DNA of 41,588 nucleotides from contig CALFIC010000161.1 in assembly GCA_937876225.1 (NCBI GenBank), forward strand, positions 1-41,588, in the 5' to 3' direction. The first letter of the stretch is position 1, and the number at the start of each line of letters is the position of its first letter. The position numbers were made by a program, and so were the translations under genes. This DNA is from an uncultured Chloroflexota bacterium. Its GTDB lineage: Bacteria > Chloroflexota > Chloroflexia > Chloroflexales > Roseiflexaceae. Below the pieces are notes generated by a model. The model was not told the origin of the DNA, did no database searches, and saw nothing but the letters and a program-made list of their open reading frames with translations. Of the stretch, positions 39,658 to 41,588 are shown piece after piece.

Positions 39658-40767
39658 ATGAATGAATTAACCCAACAAATTGCCACCATCGCCGCCGATT
39701 ACCAAGCCCAAGGTGCCGAATACGGCATCCAAGTCAGCGTCTATCACCACGGCCAACAAATCGTCGATTATAGCGGTGGTACCCGCAATAGCGCTGGTGA
39801 TGCACTCGGTGCCGATAATCTGATTTATTGCTGGTCGATGACCAAAGGGCTGATGGCGCTGGCAATGCATATCGCCGCAGAAAAAGGCACGCTGGACTAC
39901 GACGATTTGGTCTGCCGCTATTGGCCCGAATTTGCCCAAAACGGCAAAAAATATATCTCGATCCGGCAATTTTTGGCGCATACCTCGGGCATGGCCGATA
40001 TGCCACGGGTCACCACTGACGAAATTTGCGATTGGGACGGCATGTGTGCGCGCTTCGCCGCTATGGCTCCCAAAACTCACCCCGGCGAATCACCCGCCTA
40101 CCACGCTATCAGCTATGGCTGGCTACTCGGTGAAGTATTACGCCGTGCCGATGGTCGCACCGTCACCCAGTACATCCAAGACGAAATCTGTGCTCCATTG
40201 GGGATTCGCGACCTGCACATCGGCCTACCCAGTAGCCGCTACGACGATACCGCCGAATTGCGCTACGACGGCTTACCCCATCCACTCAGCCACGACCATT
40301 GTGGCACCATCGACATGGTCAACAATCCAGCGGCCTTCGCCAATCTACGCAGTGTGCAATCTGCCTGTATGCCTAGTATCAACATGATGACCAGTGCCCG
40401 GGCATTGTCACGCGTCTATGCTTCACTGGTAGGTGAGGGCGTCGACGGCGTGCGCCTGCTCACGTCACGCCGTGTCGACATGCTTCGGAGCGTGCAACGC
40501 TCGGCCCTCGACGGCACTACTGGCTTCCGTATGGCGTTGGGGTTGGGCTATCAGCTCCCCGATTACCAAGACGATTCATCGATGTCACGCCGGCGTGGGG
40601 TATTTGGGCATGGCGGTTGGGGTGGCTCGAGTGCCTTTGCCGACCCCGATTATGACCTAGCCTTTGCCCTCACCAAAACCAACATGTTCCACGCTGTAAC
40701 CCCCGCCGGGATTGCCTTGGTAGTTGGTCAGGCCGTCCGCGCCCATTTGGGTATCCCCGAAGCCTAA
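39658..40767 (+). CDS. Beta-lactamase-fold serine hydrolase (family VIII esterase-like)
   Basis: 369 residues, no signal peptide, so cytoplasmic. The active-site Ser/Lys tetrad is CWSMTKG (SMTK, ~60). The Tyr motif is in YHAISYGWLLGEVLRR and the third motif in FGHGGWGGSSAF. These correspond to SxxK, YxN-like and KTG/HxG-like sites of class C beta-lactamase/DD-peptidase relatives. Cytosolic members usually act as esterases or lactonases. Here a sugar-lactone hydrolase between dehydrogenase and dehydratase would fit, though this is only a context guess. GGAG lies upstream; 15 nt after the dehydratase gene. Confidence 0.9.
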   Translation: MNELTQQIATIAADYQAQGAEYGIQVSVYHHGQQIVDYSGGTRNSAGDALGADNLIYCWSMTKGLMALAMHIAAEKGTLDYDDLVCRYWPEFAQNGKKYISIRQFLAHTSGMADMPRVTTDEICDWDGMCARFAAMAPKTHPGESPAYHAISYGWLLGEVLRRADGRTVTQYIQDEICAPLGIRDLHIGLPSSRYDDTAELRYDGLPHPLSHDHCGTIDMVNNPAAFANLRSVQSACMPSINMMTSARALSRVYASLVGEGVDGVRLLTSRRVDMLRSVQRSALDGTTGFRMALGLGYQLPDYQDDSSMSRRRGVFGHGGWGGSSAFADPDYDLAFALTKTNMFHAVTPAGIALVVGQAVRAHLGIPEA

Positions 40768-40780
40768 ATCACACATCGCA

Positions 40781-40813
40781 CCATCACGTTATTCTTTTCG
40801 ACTAACGTGATGG
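40781..40813 (+). terminator. Hairpin after the first serine hydrolase gene
   Basis: CCATCACGTTA pairs with TAACGTGATGG (11 bp) around an 11-nt loop. The T-rich stretch TTCTTTT is in the loop and none follows, so termination strength is uncertain. Confidence 0.55.
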
Positions 40814-40956
40814 GCGCTATGTAGCGGGCATTCCTAGGCAAAAACAATGATTTTTGACATTTGACATATTCCAATCCAGACAGAATTGGCTACAATAGTA
40901 CGGCATCATCTGCAAATTCCCGCCTAGTGCTTATTTTTTCACTAAAAGGATGTATC

Positions 40957-41588
40957 ATGACCCTCAGTCAAGCCCTGACCCAACACATCGAAGGCGCCAT
41001 CGCCAGTGGCCGCGAAGAAGGTATCCAACTCTGCGTCTACCATCACGGCCAAATGATTGTCGACATCACCCGCGGCACCCGTGACGATGCCGGTACGCCC
41101 CTAACCCCCAACGATTTGGTACTAGTCTGGTCGACCAGCAAGGGCATCACTGCCACCGCCATGCACATCCTCGCCGAGCGTAAACTTATCGAATACGACG
41201 ATGCAATTGCCCGTTACTGGCCCGAATTTGGTCAGCATGGCAAAGAGGCCATTTCAATTCGCCACCTGATGAGCCACACCGCCGGGATTCCCCATTTGCC
41301 CGCCGATACGTCACTCGAGGTCCACGCCGATTACGATGCTGTGTGCGCCGTACTCGCCAACATGACACCCGTCAGCCGAGCCGGACAAATCCCCGCTTAC
41401 CACGGCTTGACTTATGGTTGGCCGCTCGCCAAAGTGCTCGAGGCCGTCGATGGGCGCCGCTTTGGGCAATTCATCCAAGACGAAATCTGTACGCCACTGG
41501 GTATCACCGATTTGTTTTTTGGCTTGCCCGCCGATCGACGCGGTGATGCAGCCCGCTTGAGTCACGACCTCGGCCCCAATGGATTTGC
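40957..41588 (+). CDS. Second beta-lactamase-fold serine hydrolase, 3' truncated by window
   Basis: The first ~210 residues are visible and the frame is open at the window edge. Start ATG 40957 has AAAAGGA upstream. It is a clear paralogue of the preceding protein: VYHHGQMIVDITRGTRDDAGTPL, the active-site motif WSTSKGI (STSK), EYDDAIARYWPEFGQHGKEAISIRHLMSHTAGIPHLP, PAYHGLTYGWPLAKVLEAVDGR and FIQDEICTPLGITDLFFGLP. Similarity runs along the whole visible length at roughly half of positions. No signal peptide. A spacer of 189 nt with a hairpin separates the two, so it may have its own promoter. Confidence 0.9.
   Translation, partial: MTLSQALTQHIEGAIASGREEGIQLCVYHHGQMIVDITRGTRDDAGTPLTPNDLVLVWSTSKGITATAMHILAERKLIEYDDAIARYWPEFGQHGKEAISIRHLMSHTAGIPHLPADTSLEVHADYDAVCAVLANMTPVSRAGQIPAYHGLTYGWPLAKVLEAVDGRRFGQFIQDEICTPLGITDLFFGLPADRRGDAARLSHDLGPNGF

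Noticed and set aside
40854..40896. Promoter with tandem TTGACAT before the last gene
   Set aside because: TTGACA occurs twice (40854, 40861), but the only -10-like hexamer TACAAT is 24 nt from the nearer copy, which is too far for a normal promoter.
39658..41588. Antibiotic-resistance beta-lactamases
   Set aside because: No export signal, and the context is sugar catabolism; the fold is shared with esterases.
1..41588. CRISPR arrays, tRNA/rRNA genes, insertion sequences or phage genes
   Set aside because: No regularly spaced direct repeats, no cloverleaf or rRNA-like stretch, no transposase or integrase frame was found on either strand.

Overview
The window looks like a chromosomal segment of a free-living, heterotrophic bacterium. 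I lean towards the phylum Chloroflexota (a Herpetosiphon-like filamentous organism). The grounds are moderate GC, lipoproteins with Thr/Pro/Ala-rich linkers behind the lipobox Cys, a eukaryote-like Ser/Thr kinase with its phosphatase and VWA partner, a cysD-cysNC pair with a sulfotransferase, and many plant- or polysaccharide-directed sugar genes. This is an inference from gene style; no rRNA, tRNA or phylogenetic marker is present. I saw no insertion sequence, prophage or CRISPR array.

Layout. (1) 2-1010: the end of a Gfo/Idh/MocA oxidoreductase with a strong terminator, then an Rrf2-type regulator with four Cys. (2) 966-8802: a signalling island. A TerB-like/PH-like protein is divergent from a TerY-like VWA protein, a PP2C phosphatase, a MOSC protein, a YtiB-type beta-carbonic anhydrase, a transmembrane Ser/Thr kinase with a zinc ribbon and a solute-binding-like ectodomain, and an AapJ-like binding lipoprotein. 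It resembles the TerY-P triad (VWA, PP2C, kinase) with two metabolic genes inserted and an extracellular sensing layer added. (3) 8880-10800: a Rieske oxygenase overlapping a homocysteine S-methyltransferase gene. (4) 10886-14654: cysD, cysNC and a sulfotransferase, a PAPS-making and PAPS-using set. (5) 14737-19838: a DUF1996 secreted protein, a DUF4405 membrane protein with a small partner, MerR and GntR/FCD regulators, an unknown protein and a DUF554 membrane protein. (6) 19902-24258: an ALDH7-type aldehyde dehydrogenase and a 926-residue protein of unknown function. (7) 24401-28119: small lipoprotein, HpcH/HpaI aldolase, a tandem pair of YggT-like mini membrane proteins, and a 30-residue membrane microprotein in front of a beta-propeller lipoprotein.

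(8) 28251-41588: a sugar-utilisation region. An IclR regulator faces a six-gene minus-strand operon (two permeases, sugar-binding lipoprotein, GH36-like enzyme, mutarotase-like protein, SDR dehydrogenase). That operon has a near-consensus promoter followed by an 18-bp perfect palindrome and a LacI-type operator. Upstream lies a canonical GH36 alpha-galactosidase, divergent from an enolase-superfamily dehydratase and two tandem SxxK serine hydrolases, the last cut by the window edge. Import, alpha-galactoside hydrolysis, anomer conversion, sugar oxidation, sugar-acid dehydration and keto-deoxy acid aldol cleavage (HpcH/HpaI) together suggest a non-phosphorylative galactose-type route. This pathway is inferred from family membership.

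Regulation visible in the DNA: extended -10 elements of the form TGnTATAmT recur before many genes, and most transcription units end in strong hairpins, several serving convergent genes.
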